A program made the translations under genes and the position numbers. The notes beneath the pieces are model-generated. The model did no database searches. It saw only the letters and a list, made by a program, of their open reading frames with translations, and had not been told where the DNA came from. 64,000 bases of DNA. It comes from Xylanibacter rodentium (GTDB lineage Bacteria > Bacteroidota > Bacteroidia > Bacteroidales > Bacteroidaceae). Each line of letters opens with the position of its first letter. Position 1 is the first letter of the stretch. The stretch covers positions 124,001 through 188,000 of the forward strand of contig NZ_JABKKE010000006.1 of assembly GCF_013166575.1 (NCBI RefSeq). The letters are read 5' to 3'. Positions 1 through 8,425 of this stretch are shown piece after piece.

Positions 1-1347
1 ATGGGCAACCGCCTGCCGGCCAAGACCATGGCGTGGGTTCTCGTGATATACTTCGTGCCCGTGGCCGGAATACTGCTATACATTTTCTTCGGCATAGACA
101 CACGCAAGGAACGCCTGATCAGCGCACGCAGCCTCAACCAGCTGGGCAAACGCTCCATGCTCAACTTCGTCGAACAGCAGGCTCTGCGACTGCCCGAAGA
201 GCACAAACAGACAATAGACCTCTTCATCAATCAAAACCTGTCACTGCCGTTCAAGGACAACGAAACGGACATATACACCGACGGACACGGCTTTTTCACG
301 GCTTTGCTCGCTGCCATAGGCAGAGCCACCCATCACATACACATCGATATGTACATCTTTGCCGACGACCCTTTAGGCTGTCTCGTGGCTGACGCGCTCA
401 TCGACAAGGCCCGCCAAGGAGTTGAAGTACGACTGATATATGATGACGTGGGTTGCTGGAACGTTCCTCAGCGCTTCTTCGAACGCATGCGCGAAGAGGG
501 CATTGAGGTCCATCCCTTTCTGCCGGTACGCTTTCCTTCGTTCACGAGCAAAGCCAACTACCGCAATCACCGCAAGATAATAGTGATAGACGGAGTGACG
601 GGATTCACCGGCGGCATGAACATCGCACTGCGCTATGTGAAAGGTATGGGAAAACAGAAATGGCGCGACACAATGGTAAAGATATCCGGCAACGGGGTCT
701 ATGCCCTTCAAATGGTATTTCTCGTAGACTGGTATTTCGTAGACCGCACTCTGATTTCCAACCGTAAGTACTATCCGCCCTGTACTATCACCAACGACTG
801 CCTGGCACAGATAGTGACGAGCAGCCCCGCGTCGCCATATCCGGAAATAATGCAGGGCTACCTGCGCGTGATAATGGGTGCACGGAAATATATCTACATC
901 GAGACCCCTTACTTCATTCCTACCGAACCGATACTATTCGCCTTGAAGACCGCCGCACTTGGCGGTATCGACGTGCGCCTGATAGTACCGATGGAGGCCG
1001 ATGCCAAATTTGTGGAATGGGCAAGCCGCTCATATCTGCGGGAAATAACCAAAGCCGGCGTAAAGGTATATCTCTACACCGCCGGTTTCATACACAGCAA
1101 GGTTCTTATCTGCGACGATTCGCTGAGCACGTGCGGTTCGACAAACGTCGACTCGCGCAGTTTTGAAAACAACTTCGAGGCCAACGCTTTCTTCTACGAC
1201 AAGGCAACGGCATTGCAATTCAAATCAATATTTCTCAGCGATCAGGAATCATCGGTAATGTTCGACAAGGTTGCCGAACGCATGTCACCGGGATTCTTCG
1301 CCCGACTATGGGAAAGTCTTACCCGATTGCTGTCTCCATTGTTGTAA
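1..1347 (+). CDS. cls: Cardiolipin synthase, 5' end cut by window
   Basis: Phospholipase-D-type cardiolipin synthase, which condenses two phosphatidylglycerols at the inner membrane. Both HKD motifs are visible: H190-K192-D197 in NHRKIIVIDG and H365-K367-D372 in IHSKVLICDD. Residues 10-31 form a transmembrane helix and the two catalytic halves follow. The ATG at base 1 is probably internal: family members normally have another membrane helix and some 30 residues before the N-terminal stretch seen here (RLPAKTMAWVLV), so the start most likely lies before the window. The C-terminus is complete and ends 5 bases before the convergent rsmD gene. The family call is secure; the true start is unknown. 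Confidence 0.9.
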   Translation: MGNRLPAKTMAWVLVIYFVPVAGILLYIFFGIDTRKERLISARSLNQLGKRSMLNFVEQQALRLPEEHKQTIDLFINQNLSLPFKDNETDIYTDGHGFFTALLAAIGRATHHIHIDMYIFADDPLGCLVADALIDKARQGVEVRLIYDDVGCWNVPQRFFERMREEGIEVHPFLPVRFPSFTSKANYRNHRKIIVIDGVTGFTGGMNIALRYVKGMGKQKWRDTMVKISGNGVYALQMVFLVDWYFVDRTLISNRKYYPPCTITNDCLAQIVTSSPASPYPEIMQGYLRVIMGARKYIYIETPYFIPTEPILFALKTAALGGIDVRLIVPMEADAKFVEWASRSYLREITKAGVKVYLYTAGFIHSKVLICDDSLSTCGSTNVDSRSFENNFEANAFFYDKATALQFKSIFLSDQESSVMFDKVAERMSPGFFARLWESLTRLLSPLL

Positions 1348-1352
1348 CAAAA

Positions 1353-1886
1353 CTAAACTCTGAACATCGAGAAATTCACACTGCCGTACGCCCTGTGCTC
1401 CACAAAATTACAGTGAGCGCTGAAGTCATTGTCCTTTCCGTGTTCAAAAACGAACACTCCACCCTCGGCAAGCAATCCCTTGCCGAGAACGAGATCGGGT
1501 ATCTTAGGCAGTTCCTTAAGCGCATAAGGCGGGTCGGCAAAGATGAAATCAAACTGCTGGCGACACGACTTCAAGAAGCGGAACACATCACCGCGCACAG
1601 GCACGCACCTGTCGGTGCCGAGTTTCTTGAGACACTGTGAGATGAAAGCATGATGATCACGGTCCATCTCAACGCTCACCACACGGCTGCAACCGCGCGA
1701 CACGAGTTCGAGCGATATGCTGCCGGTACCAGAGAAAAGGTCGAGAGCTGTAGCCCCGTCAAAATCAATATATCCGCCAAGCACGTTGAAGATGTTCTCC
1801 TTGGCAAAATCAGTCGTAGGCCGGGCCTTGAACGACCGGGGCACATCAAAGTGACGGCCCTTATATTCTCCTGTGATTATTCTCAT
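1353..1886 (-). CDS. rsmD: 16S rRNA (guanine966-N2)-methyltransferase RsmD
   Basis: SAM-dependent methyltransferase predicted to modify G966 of 16S rRNA during 30S assembly. The 177-residue length and the start MRIITGEYKGR are typical. The SAM-binding motif is LDLFSGTGSISLE (about residues 49-61), the acidic loop follows at VSVEMDRD, and the catalytic motif IV is FADPPYAL. It lies 3 bases downstream of the DUF3822 gene on the same strand, an arrangement common in Bacteroidetes, so the two are probably co-transcribed. Confidence 0.93.
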   Translation of the reverse strand: MRIITGEYKGRHFDVPRSFKARPTTDFAKENIFNVLGGYIDFDGATALDLFSGTGSISLELVSRGCSRVVSVEMDRDHHAFISQCLKKLGTDRCVPVRGDVFRFLKSCRQQFDFIFADPPYALKELPKIPDLVLGKGLLAEGGVFVFEHGKDNDFSAHCNFVEHRAYGSVNFSMFRV

Positions 1887-1889
1887 TGT

Positions 1890-2741
1890 TCACCTCCCCT
1901 TGACATAATACGTAACAAGATCGTACGGCATGCCTTTCACCCGTGTGGCAGAAGCACGGTTGAAATCGCCTGACGGATTTATTATATATGCCCGTTGCAG
2001 ATAACGCCTCAGCTCTTCTATCATCCACTCCTGCTCCGGAATATCGCCCACGATGTGCATCTCGTCATACTCCGGCTTGAGCATAAGCTGTTTCCACACA
2101 TGCAACAGATAATAGAGAGCATCCTGAGCGTGAGAGGCATCAAAAGCATTGCAATACTTGAAACGATTCTGACAGAAGCCGAACACCTCCACCTTACGGT
2201 CGTGGAAGTAACCGAACAGCTTGTTGCGCGATCCTACAAAACTACGCTGATGCAGATAACGCCACACCGGCGACATGGCACACAAGAACTGCGCATCACG
2301 ATAACGGTCGTCTATAACGAGCTTCAAGTCTCTGTTTACGGCAAAGGCCGCCACGGCATTCTGCTCGGGCAGCACATTATGCAGCACCACACTGTTACCA
2401 TTTCCGGGATATGAATGAGCATAAAGCATAGCACAACTATCCTCGCCAAACATCCCGACAGGAATCAGCAGCACCGGAGAATCTATCATAACAGTCACCC
2501 GTCCATAGTCACGGGCCGGCAACGAAGCTGTCTTCAGCGCCTCGCGCAGATTCGCAGCCATTGATATACCGCTCTTCACGGTATATGGCTCGAATATCAC
2601 CGGATTTTCATTGCCTGTCACCATGCTCACCGTTGAGAACGACAGCGAATAGCGGCTCACGCGTATCGTAAGCCTGCGGTCTGTCATTCCACGACTGTTG
2701 TTTCCTGTTGTTACATCCATTTCTCTGTTTTCTGTTGCCAT
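1890..2741 (-). CDS. DUF3822 family protein
   Basis: A 283-residue protein matching the DUF3822 family by its conserved position upstream of rsmD and by its overall character: a mixed alpha/beta protein without signal peptide or membrane segments. Family members look ASKHA/actin-fold-like, but no activity is established to my knowledge. A TAACTTTG -7 box at 2758-2765 would start transcription roughly 10 bases before the ATG, which supports this start and makes the gene the first of the two-gene rsmD operon. Function unknown. Confidence 0.75.
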   Translation of the reverse strand: MATENREMDVTTGNNSRGMTDRRLTIRVSRYSLSFSTVSMVTGNENPVIFEPYTVKSGISMAANLREALKTASLPARDYGRVTVMIDSPVLLIPVGMFGEDSCAMLYAHSYPGNGNSVVLHNVLPEQNAVAAFAVNRDLKLVIDDRYRDAQFLCAMSPVWRYLHQRSFVGSRNKLFGYFHDRKVEVFGFCQNRFKYCNAFDASHAQDALYYLLHVWKQLMLKPEYDEMHIVGDIPEQEWMIEELRRYLQRAYIINPSGDFNRASATRVKGMPYDLVTYYVKGR

Positions 2742-2757
2742 ACGAATATTGGAATGG

Positions 2758-2765
2758 CAAAGTTA
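2758..2765 (-). promoter_or_regulatory. Promoter -7 box for DUF3822-rsmD
   Basis: TAACTTTG read on the minus strand fits the Bacteroidetes -7 consensus TAnnTTTG. It lies 17 bases upstream of the DUF3822 start codon. No clear -33 TTTG is seen at the right distance. Confidence 0.6.
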
Positions 2766-2865
2766 ACGCAAATAGGGTGAAGTACAAAATAAAAGCCGCC
2801 GTTTTTTCACCTGCCTAAGAAAAAACAGCCAGTCAGGCATCTATGTATGAAACGACATTACCTGA

Positions 2866-3912
2866 CTAAAACACAAAAGTATATCCGACACTTACATCAA
2901 GCGTGTTTACCGTACCATACGAGCCATATCCGCATCGGCCTGCTTCGGCCTTGACAATGAAATTGCCCGGCAATGCAGCGTTCAGTCCTATGGTAAATTT
3001 GTCGACGTCTCCTCCGGGACAATGAAACACACCGTCGTATCTCACAAACGGTGTCAAACCCCACCGACCGTCACCGACAGACGAAAGCACATTATAACCG
3101 GCCTCTACACCAACCGAGCGCACATCGCCATCGGTACAATGAATGAAAGAGCCCGATGCCACCCACCCGGCGTGTTCATAACACGCACCAGCCACTCCAT
3201 ACGACAAAAAGGAAGCATCTATAAAATCAGGAGCACCATGTCTTAGCATGCCCCGCGACGTGTTGCCGCAGAATCCTCCGACACTCAGACGCATCCCACT
3301 GAAAGGCTGCCATCCCAAGGCCGTGGCCACTCCCACGGCACGACAATCCTCCAAAGGCAGATCGCCACAGACCAACGCTGCAAGCATATAGTCAATCGTG
3401 GTGCCGCCAAGCGTGCCATGAACAGCGACTCCGGCCTCATGCCATGTCATGGGCATCAGTGCAGCCTCGCTAAGCGGGTCGTAAACCGTCAGTGCCGGGC
3501 CACCGGCATTGGTCACTCCCAACGGTACATCGACTATACCAATCTTCAGGCCGAACCTGTCATTCCACTGCTTGTTGAGATAGAACCTGCTTGTAGCGAA
3601 ATTGTCCGAATGATCGTCACACCATTCTCCATCTTCATACATACGCTCATATTCAAGTTCGGCAGAAAGCGTCCATCCGCGCCCCATATCCAATACTGCC
3701 GAAGCCACAATATGTGGAAAATCCCACCTGTTGCGGTCAGCACCCTCAAAGTTGTAACCGTAATTCATTTCACTGTACACCTCACCGTGAAGCCTGCTGC
3801 CAGTGTCACGAACACCTGTGATTTCATTGAAACCATTGATGTCACCGGCATATATATTTGCAATACAGGCCGCACAGAGAGTGCAGCCTGTAATTATTCT
3901 GCGGATATTCAT
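2866..3912 (-). CDS. Outer-membrane beta-barrel (porin-like) protein
   Basis: A 348-residue secreted protein with a signal peptide (MNIRRIITGCTLCAACIANIYA) followed by alternating amphipathic strands and a C-terminal aromatic end (VGYTFVF), as in outer-membrane barrels. It resembles phosphate-selective-porin-like or other small Bacteroidetes barrels, but the substrate cannot be read off. The start was chosen at 3912 because the TATCTTTG promoter box lies at 3946-3953; the longer open frame (TTG at 3948) begins inside that box and cannot be translated from this transcript. It is a single gene, with no obvious partner. Confidence 0.7.
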   Translation of the reverse strand: MNIRRIITGCTLCAACIANIYAGDINGFNEITGVRDTGSRLHGEVYSEMNYGYNFEGADRNRWDFPHIVASAVLDMGRGWTLSAELEYERMYEDGEWCDDHSDNFATSRFYLNKQWNDRFGLKIGIVDVPLGVTNAGGPALTVYDPLSEAALMPMTWHEAGVAVHGTLGGTTIDYMLAALVCGDLPLEDCRAVGVATALGWQPFSGMRLSVGGFCGNTSRGMLRHGAPDFIDASFLSYGVAGACYEHAGWVASGSFIHCTDGDVRSVGVEAGYNVLSSVGDGRWGLTPFVRYDGVFHCPGGDVDKFTIGLNAALPGNFIVKAEAGRCGYGSYGTVNTLDVSVGYTFVF

Positions 3913-3945
3913 AAAACCTTGTGTGATATTGTATCTTAGCGTATG

Positions 3946-3953
3946 CAAAGATA
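3946..3953 (-). promoter_or_regulatory. Promoter -7 box for the barrel protein
   Basis: TATCTTTG on the minus strand, 33 bases upstream of the chosen ATG. It is a full match to TAnnTTTG and decides the translation start of the gene at 2866-3912. Confidence 0.65.
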
Positions 3954-3974
3954 TTGCATTATCGCATATGTCAC

Positions 3975-4064
3975 AATACCCAAAAAGTATGAAATCCTTA
4001 TATCAATGTATCGTCATACGATGCCGGAATACCCAAAAACAATGAAATGCGTATACCAATACAT
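3975..4064. repeat. Pair of 37-bp degenerate direct repeats
   Basis: Two copies, 3975-4011 and 4028-4064, share AATACCCAAAAA..ATGAAAT.C.TATA.CAAT..AT at about 29 of 37 positions, with a period of 53 bases. They sit between the 3' end of nadB and the promoter of the barrel gene. They could be operator sites for the barrel gene or remnants of a small duplication. Confidence 0.5.
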
Positions 4065-4091
4065 ATGTATTTCACACAATCGCCCGCAATG

Positions 4092-5681
4092 TCATTTTCC
4101 GTCGTAGGCATGCAGCGGGTAGTCGGTTGTGTAGTGCAGTCCGCGGCACTCCTTGCGTTCTATAGCCCATCGGGTTATCAGATAGGCCACGTTGATCATG
4201 TTGCGCAACTCGCAGATGTCACGACTCGCCTTTACACGCTTGAACAGCCGCTCCGTCTCCTCATAGAGCATGTCGAGACGGTCCCACGCACGGTGCAGAC
4301 GCAGGTCGCTGCGCACTATACCGACATAGTTGCTCATTATCTGCGTCACCTCACGCTGACTCTGCGTGATGAGAATCTTCTCCTCGTTGGTCATCGTCCC
4401 CTCGTCGTTCCATTCCGGCACCTGTTCGTTGAAGTCATACTCGTCAACATGTGCCAGCGAATGGCGGGCCGCAGCGTCGGCATATACCACGGCCTCTATG
4501 AGCGAATTGCTCGCCAGACGGTTGCCTCCGTGCAATCCGGTGCAGGCACACTCACCGATGGCATAGAGCCGCTGTATCGACGACTCGCCATTGAGGTCGA
4601 CCTTGATGCCGCCGCACATGTAGTGGGCTGCCGGCCTCACGGGTATATAGTCTGTCGTTATGTCTATCCCTATCATCTTGCACTTGTGATAGATATTGGG
4701 GAAATGCCGGCGCGTTTCCTCGGGGTCCTTGTGGGTCACGTCAAGGCATACATGGTCAAGACCGTGTATTTTCATCTCCTTGTCTATGGCACGCGCCACG
4801 ATATCACGCGGCGCAAGCGACAGGCGCTCGTCGTATTTCTCCATGAACGATTCGCCCGTAGGCAGACGCAGTATGCCGCCGTAACCGCGCATAGCCTCGG
4901 TGATGAGAAATGCCGGATGTGTCTCACCGGGATGATACAATGCCGTGGGATGGAACTGAACGAACTCCATATCGGCCACCGTTCCTTTGGCACGATACAC
5001 CATCGCCTCACCGTCGCCCGTGGCTATCACGGGGTTGGTCGTGGTCTGATACACCGCTCCGCATCCGCCCGTGCACATCAGCGTCACCTTGCTTAGATAC
5101 GTGTCCACCTTCTCCGTCTCGGGGTTGAGCACGTATGCACCATAACAGTTGATATACGGCGTGCGACGTGTCACCCGCGCACCAAGATGATGCTGAGTGA
5201 TTATTTCCACTGCAAAATGGTTTTCCTTCACCTCTATGTCGGGACAAGCCCGCACGGCTTCCATCAGTCCTCGCTGTATTTCGGCTCCCGTATCGTCGGC
5301 ATGGTGCAATATGCGGAACTCCGAGTGGCCGCCCTCACGGTGCAGATCGAATTCGCCTTTGTCATTACGGTCGAAGTTAACCCCCCACTCCACCAGCTCA
5401 CGTATCTGACCGGGGGCGTTGCGCACCACCTGCTCCACGGCCCGCCGGTCGCTGATGTAGTCGCCGGCTATCATTGTATCTTCTATGTGCTTGTCGAAAT
5501 TGTCGAGTCGCAGGTTGGTCACCGATGCTACTCCGCCTTGCGCGAATGACGTATTGGCCTCATCGAGCGATGTCTTGCATATCATGCACACACGGCCTTT
5601 GTGCGCTCTGGCTATCTTCAGGGCGTAACTCATACCGGCTACTCCGGCGCCGATAATCAGGAAATCATATTTGAATACCAT
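4092..5681 (-). CDS. nadB: L-aspartate oxidase NadB
   Basis: FAD-dependent oxidation of L-aspartate to iminoaspartate, the first step of de novo NAD synthesis in the cytoplasm. Starting at MVFKYDFLIIGAG gives 529 residues, the usual family length. The dinucleotide-binding GAGVAGMSYA is at the N-terminus. The flavoprotein active-site stretches HREGGHSEFRI and QFHPTALYHPG are present, as is the substrate-domain motif RPAAHYMCGGI. The frame stays open 31 codons further upstream, but the TACTTTTG promoter box at 5705-5712 lies inside that extension, so the shorter start is used. nadA and nadC are not neighbours. Confidence 0.94.
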   Translation of the reverse strand: MVFKYDFLIIGAGVAGMSYALKIARAHKGRVCMICKTSLDEANTSFAQGGVASVTNLRLDNFDKHIEDTMIAGDYISDRRAVEQVVRNAPGQIRELVEWGVNFDRNDKGEFDLHREGGHSEFRILHHADDTGAEIQRGLMEAVRACPDIEVKENHFAVEIITQHHLGARVTRRTPYINCYGAYVLNPETEKVDTYLSKVTLMCTGGCGAVYQTTTNPVIATGDGEAMVYRAKGTVADMEFVQFHPTALYHPGETHPAFLITEAMRGYGGILRLPTGESFMEKYDERLSLAPRDIVARAIDKEMKIHGLDHVCLDVTHKDPEETRRHFPNIYHKCKMIGIDITTDYIPVRPAAHYMCGGIKVDLNGESSIQRLYAIGECACTGLHGGNRLASNSLIEAVVYADAAARHSLAHVDEYDFNEQVPEWNDEGTMTNEEKILITQSQREVTQIMSNYVGIVRSDLRLHRAWDRLDMLYEETERLFKRVKASRDICELRNMINVAYLITRWAIERKECRGLHYTTDYPLHAYDGK

Positions 5682-5704
5682 AATACTATATAGAATTACT
5701 CGTG

Positions 5705-5712
5705 CAAAAGTA
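5705..5712 (-). promoter_or_regulatory. Promoter -7 box for nadB
   Basis: TACTTTTG on the minus strand, 24 bases before the nadB ATG. It excludes the longer reading frame as the real start. Confidence 0.6.
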
Positions 5713-5719
5713 ACAATTA

Positions 5720-5752
5720 AAATGAAGAATGAAGAATGTAAGATGAAGAATT
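5720..5752. repeat. Short ATGAAGAA tandem repeat
   Basis: Three near-identical ATGAAGAA units, with an AATGTAAG variant, lie just upstream of the nadB promoter. They are low-complexity, of a kind often seen between Bacteroidales genes. No function is evident. Confidence 0.5.
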
Positions 5753-5806
5753 TCCAGAATAATATGAATGTCATACATCCTGCAATATCACGCCTCGATC
5801 TTTCTT

Positions 5807-6361
5807 CTATCTTCCGAACGTCACCTTATCCCCTATCGTCAGAGTTTTCTTTGTCACCGTGACGGGTTCGCACGTCCAGTTCCAAACGTACATCAGTTCG
5901 TTTTTTACAGTCTCTTCTTGAAAATGAGCTTCGCTTTTACCTTGCTCGTATGTATTATTTTTCCAATTGTATTCAGCCATAGCTCTTCTGTCTGCTTCAT
6001 AGGCAGTTGGCATTTCCGGAGCGTTTAACCCTGTATCTATATAGCAGGAAACATCTTCCGGCTTTACCGTGGTTGTAATTGTATTGCCTGCAATACTGTA
6101 AGTCCCTTTTACGTTGATGTATATAGTACGATGCTTGGAAATATTCTTATATCCCCTTCCAAATCTTAAGCCTCTACCATGTATTTTGATTGAAAACTTA
6201 CTGTCTTTCTTGAATTTATAATACCCACGCATTTCCACGTATGCTGTACCCAAACTATTCAGAAAATCTTTAGAACACTTCCACTTGCCTGTAATGTTCT
6301 GTGCTCCAGCTGTAAAGAACAGAGTGAGCAAAGCGATGATAATACAAAAGAACTTCTTCAT
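5807..6361 (-). CDS. Secreted lipocalin-like hypothetical protein
   Basis: A 184-residue protein with a clear signal peptide (MKKFFCIIIALLTLFFTAGAQ). The opening NITGKWKCS followed by regularly spaced short beta-strands (YYKFKKDSKFSIKI, TIYINVKGTYSIAGNTITT) resembles lipocalin-like or calycin barrels found as secreted hypotheticals in Bacteroidales. No catalytic motif is visible. It is a single gene between nadB and the transglutaminase-like gene, without visible co-transcription. The fold is inferred from pattern only. Confidence 0.6.
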   Translation of the reverse strand: MKKFFCIIIALLTLFFTAGAQNITGKWKCSKDFLNSLGTAYVEMRGYYKFKKDSKFSIKIHGRGLRFGRGYKNISKHRTIYINVKGTYSIAGNTITTTVKPEDVSCYIDTGLNAPEMPTAYEADRRAMAEYNWKNNTYEQGKSEAHFQEETVKNELMYVWNWTCEPVTVTKKTLTIGDKVTFGR

Positions 6362-6493
6362 TTACGATTTTTATTATATACGTGGAAAAGGAATAAAATT
6401 TGCCGTTGAATACATCAATGCCAATACAATGCTTAAAAGAATTTTGTTACTCATTGTTTTTTATGTTTTAATAATTGTCAGTTGATTTACGAT

Positions 6494-8425
6494 TCAGTGC
6501 CATATCTGTTTACCGTCTGTATACTCGAAGATACGTTCCTCTTTTCCTCCGCTCTTGTCTTTCAGAAGCAGCAGCGCACCTACCGGAACATTGTCGAAGG
6601 TGAGGCTGTCACCCTTTGAATATACCCTCCCCAAAAGCCGCCATTCGGTATCGAAACAGTACAGTTCGTACAGATGGCCTTTCTCCACAAAGTTCAGGTC
6701 GGTTGACGGGCCGAACACTATTTTTGAAATCGTGGCGGCATTGTTCTCCCCGAGATCAAGGCCGATGGTGTAGCCCGTTTTGAGCCCTTTGCCCGCAGTT
6801 GCCGGATTGCCGTCGAACACATTGCCAAGTTTTGCAGAGTCTGTTCCGGAGGTAAAATATCTGCCTGTAAGCAGCTCCTGCTCTCCCGCCTCACCGGTAG
6901 TGTAGAATTGCAGTTCAGAGAGCGAGGAACGGTTGTTGGCCGGAGCATGATACCTAAGGAAGCGGTATTTCCTGCCATGCGAATCCGGCGATACGTCAAG
7001 CGTGGTCATGCCGTAAGGCATTGTCCGTATCACGGCAATTGTGTCGGCATCGCTGAAATCTTCGGTCATGGAAGCTTCGAATGTTCCTCCACGCATAGGC
7101 CCCCAAGTGTCAGTGATGTACGAGCACAACGGATATTTACGGTTTATGTGTATCGTATGTTTTTCGGTGGGCGACGGTATAAACTCTTTCTCAATACCAT
7201 TTTCGCCTACGATGAACGGACACGACACGGTTTTTCTTTTGCCTTCACCCACAGTTACGGCCACGCACACGGCCCCTTCGCCCACGCCACGGAATACAGC
7301 CCGTCCGTTTTCAGGCTTGGCCTTGGCTACCGGCGCCCAGTCCATACCCGAAAGATACGAGCACAGATACACGGCATCGTTGTTGTCTGCATCCAGCTCT
7401 ATGTCAGCCTTAAGACCGTATTGCGGAGAGACATCCTGTATGAACGGGCTTGCAAGCATCATGGGGTCTTCCGGCTCCACTCTGTTGCAGCGGTCATAGC
7501 ATATACGGTACACCTTTACCGGTGTCTTTTCTGTCTTAACGGTATACGGACAGTTGTCTTCCGGCTTAATCCTGTAGCGTGGGATAAACCGTGACGCGTC
7601 GACGGGGTTGAACAGTCGGGCCACCTTGTCATCCTCATATACGGTATATGTATCCCCGTTGGAAGCCACCATGGCCACCCACGCATGTCCCTTGTTGCTG
7701 TAGTCGGCCCACATGGGTGTGCCGTCAATTACAGCCGGTATGCCGAGCGCCCTCAGCACAGCTACAAGCAGTATGCACCGCTGGCTGCACTCGGCCCGGC
7801 CGACGATGTGACAGGTGACAGGGTCAAGATTGTACGGGCAATAGTCGTTCGACAGTGCTACGGCCTTGAACACAGAATCCTTGACGATGGCGAATGCCTG
7901 CCTCACGTCAGACACACCTTCGGTCAGGGCACCGTAACGTGTACGCAGTGTCTCGCGCCATTCGCCACCGATATACTCGTCGTTGACACGGTATGGCAGT
8001 ATGTATCTGCAGAACTGCCAGAATGTTATCCCGTCTTTCCACGCCGCCTTTTCCCACGCTGCAAACGCCGCCTCAATGTTGTCGGCAAGATACCGGCTGC
8101 TTACAACCGCGCTGTCCGGCAGATGCCTTACCGGCCCCGTCTTCGCAGCGTCGTGCCATTCTGTCTGCAGCCGGTGGATGCCGGTGGTCTTTCCTATCGT
8201 TCTCACACGTTGCGTGTACCGCTCCATAGGTTTTCCCTCGGGCGACATATGTCCGTCCATGTTGTCGACAAGAAATACTGCCGCTTTGTATTTCAAACTG
8301 TCTTCACTGTTTCCGGAATAGAGTTCAAGCAGGTCGGCATACTTCTCCCTGTACGACTGCTGGGCTATTGACGGTACTGCAACTGCTGCGGCCAATGCCA
8401 ACAGCACTTTAATTTTTCTGTTCAT
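6494..8425 (-). CDS. Secreted transglutaminase-like protein
   Basis: A 643-residue exported protein (signal peptide ending near SIAQQ). The middle carries a transglutaminase/cysteine-protease-like core: C213 in AECSQRC, followed 15 residues later by LGIPA, then H247 in KGHAWV and an acidic partner around TVYEDD. After the core come beta-rich segments, and the C-terminal 150 residues look like a discoidin-type (F5/8 C) carbohydrate-binding fold. Its start overlaps the end of the O-antigen-ligase-like gene by 17 bases, so the two are translated from one message. Such proteins may cleave or crosslink cell-surface or dietary polymers; the substrate is unknown. Confidence 0.75.
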   Translation of the reverse strand: MNRKIKVLLALAAAVAVPSIAQQSYREKYADLLELYSGNSEDSLKYKAAVFLVDNMDGHMSPEGKPMERYTQRVRTIGKTTGIHRLQTEWHDAAKTGPVRHLPDSAVVSSRYLADNIEAAFAAWEKAAWKDGITFWQFCRYILPYRVNDEYIGGEWRETLRTRYGALTEGVSDVRQAFAIVKDSVFKAVALSNDYCPYNLDPVTCHIVGRAECSQRCILLVAVLRALGIPAVIDGTPMWADYSNKGHAWVAMVASNGDTYTVYEDDKVARLFNPVDASRFIPRYRIKPEDNCPYTVKTEKTPVKVYRICYDRCNRVEPEDPMMLASPFIQDVSPQYGLKADIELDADNNDAVYLCSYLSGMDWAPVAKAKPENGRAVFRGVGEGAVCVAVTVGEGKRKTVSCPFIVGENGIEKEFIPSPTEKHTIHINRKYPLCSYITDTWGPMRGGTFEASMTEDFSDADTIAVIRTMPYGMTTLDVSPDSHGRKYRFLRYHAPANNRSSLSELQFYTTGEAGEQELLTGRYFTSGTDSAKLGNVFDGNPATAGKGLKTGYTIGLDLGENNAATISKIVFGPSTDLNFVEKGHLYELYCFDTEWRLLGRVYSKGDSLTFDNVPVGALLLLKDKSGGKEERIFEYTDGKQIWH

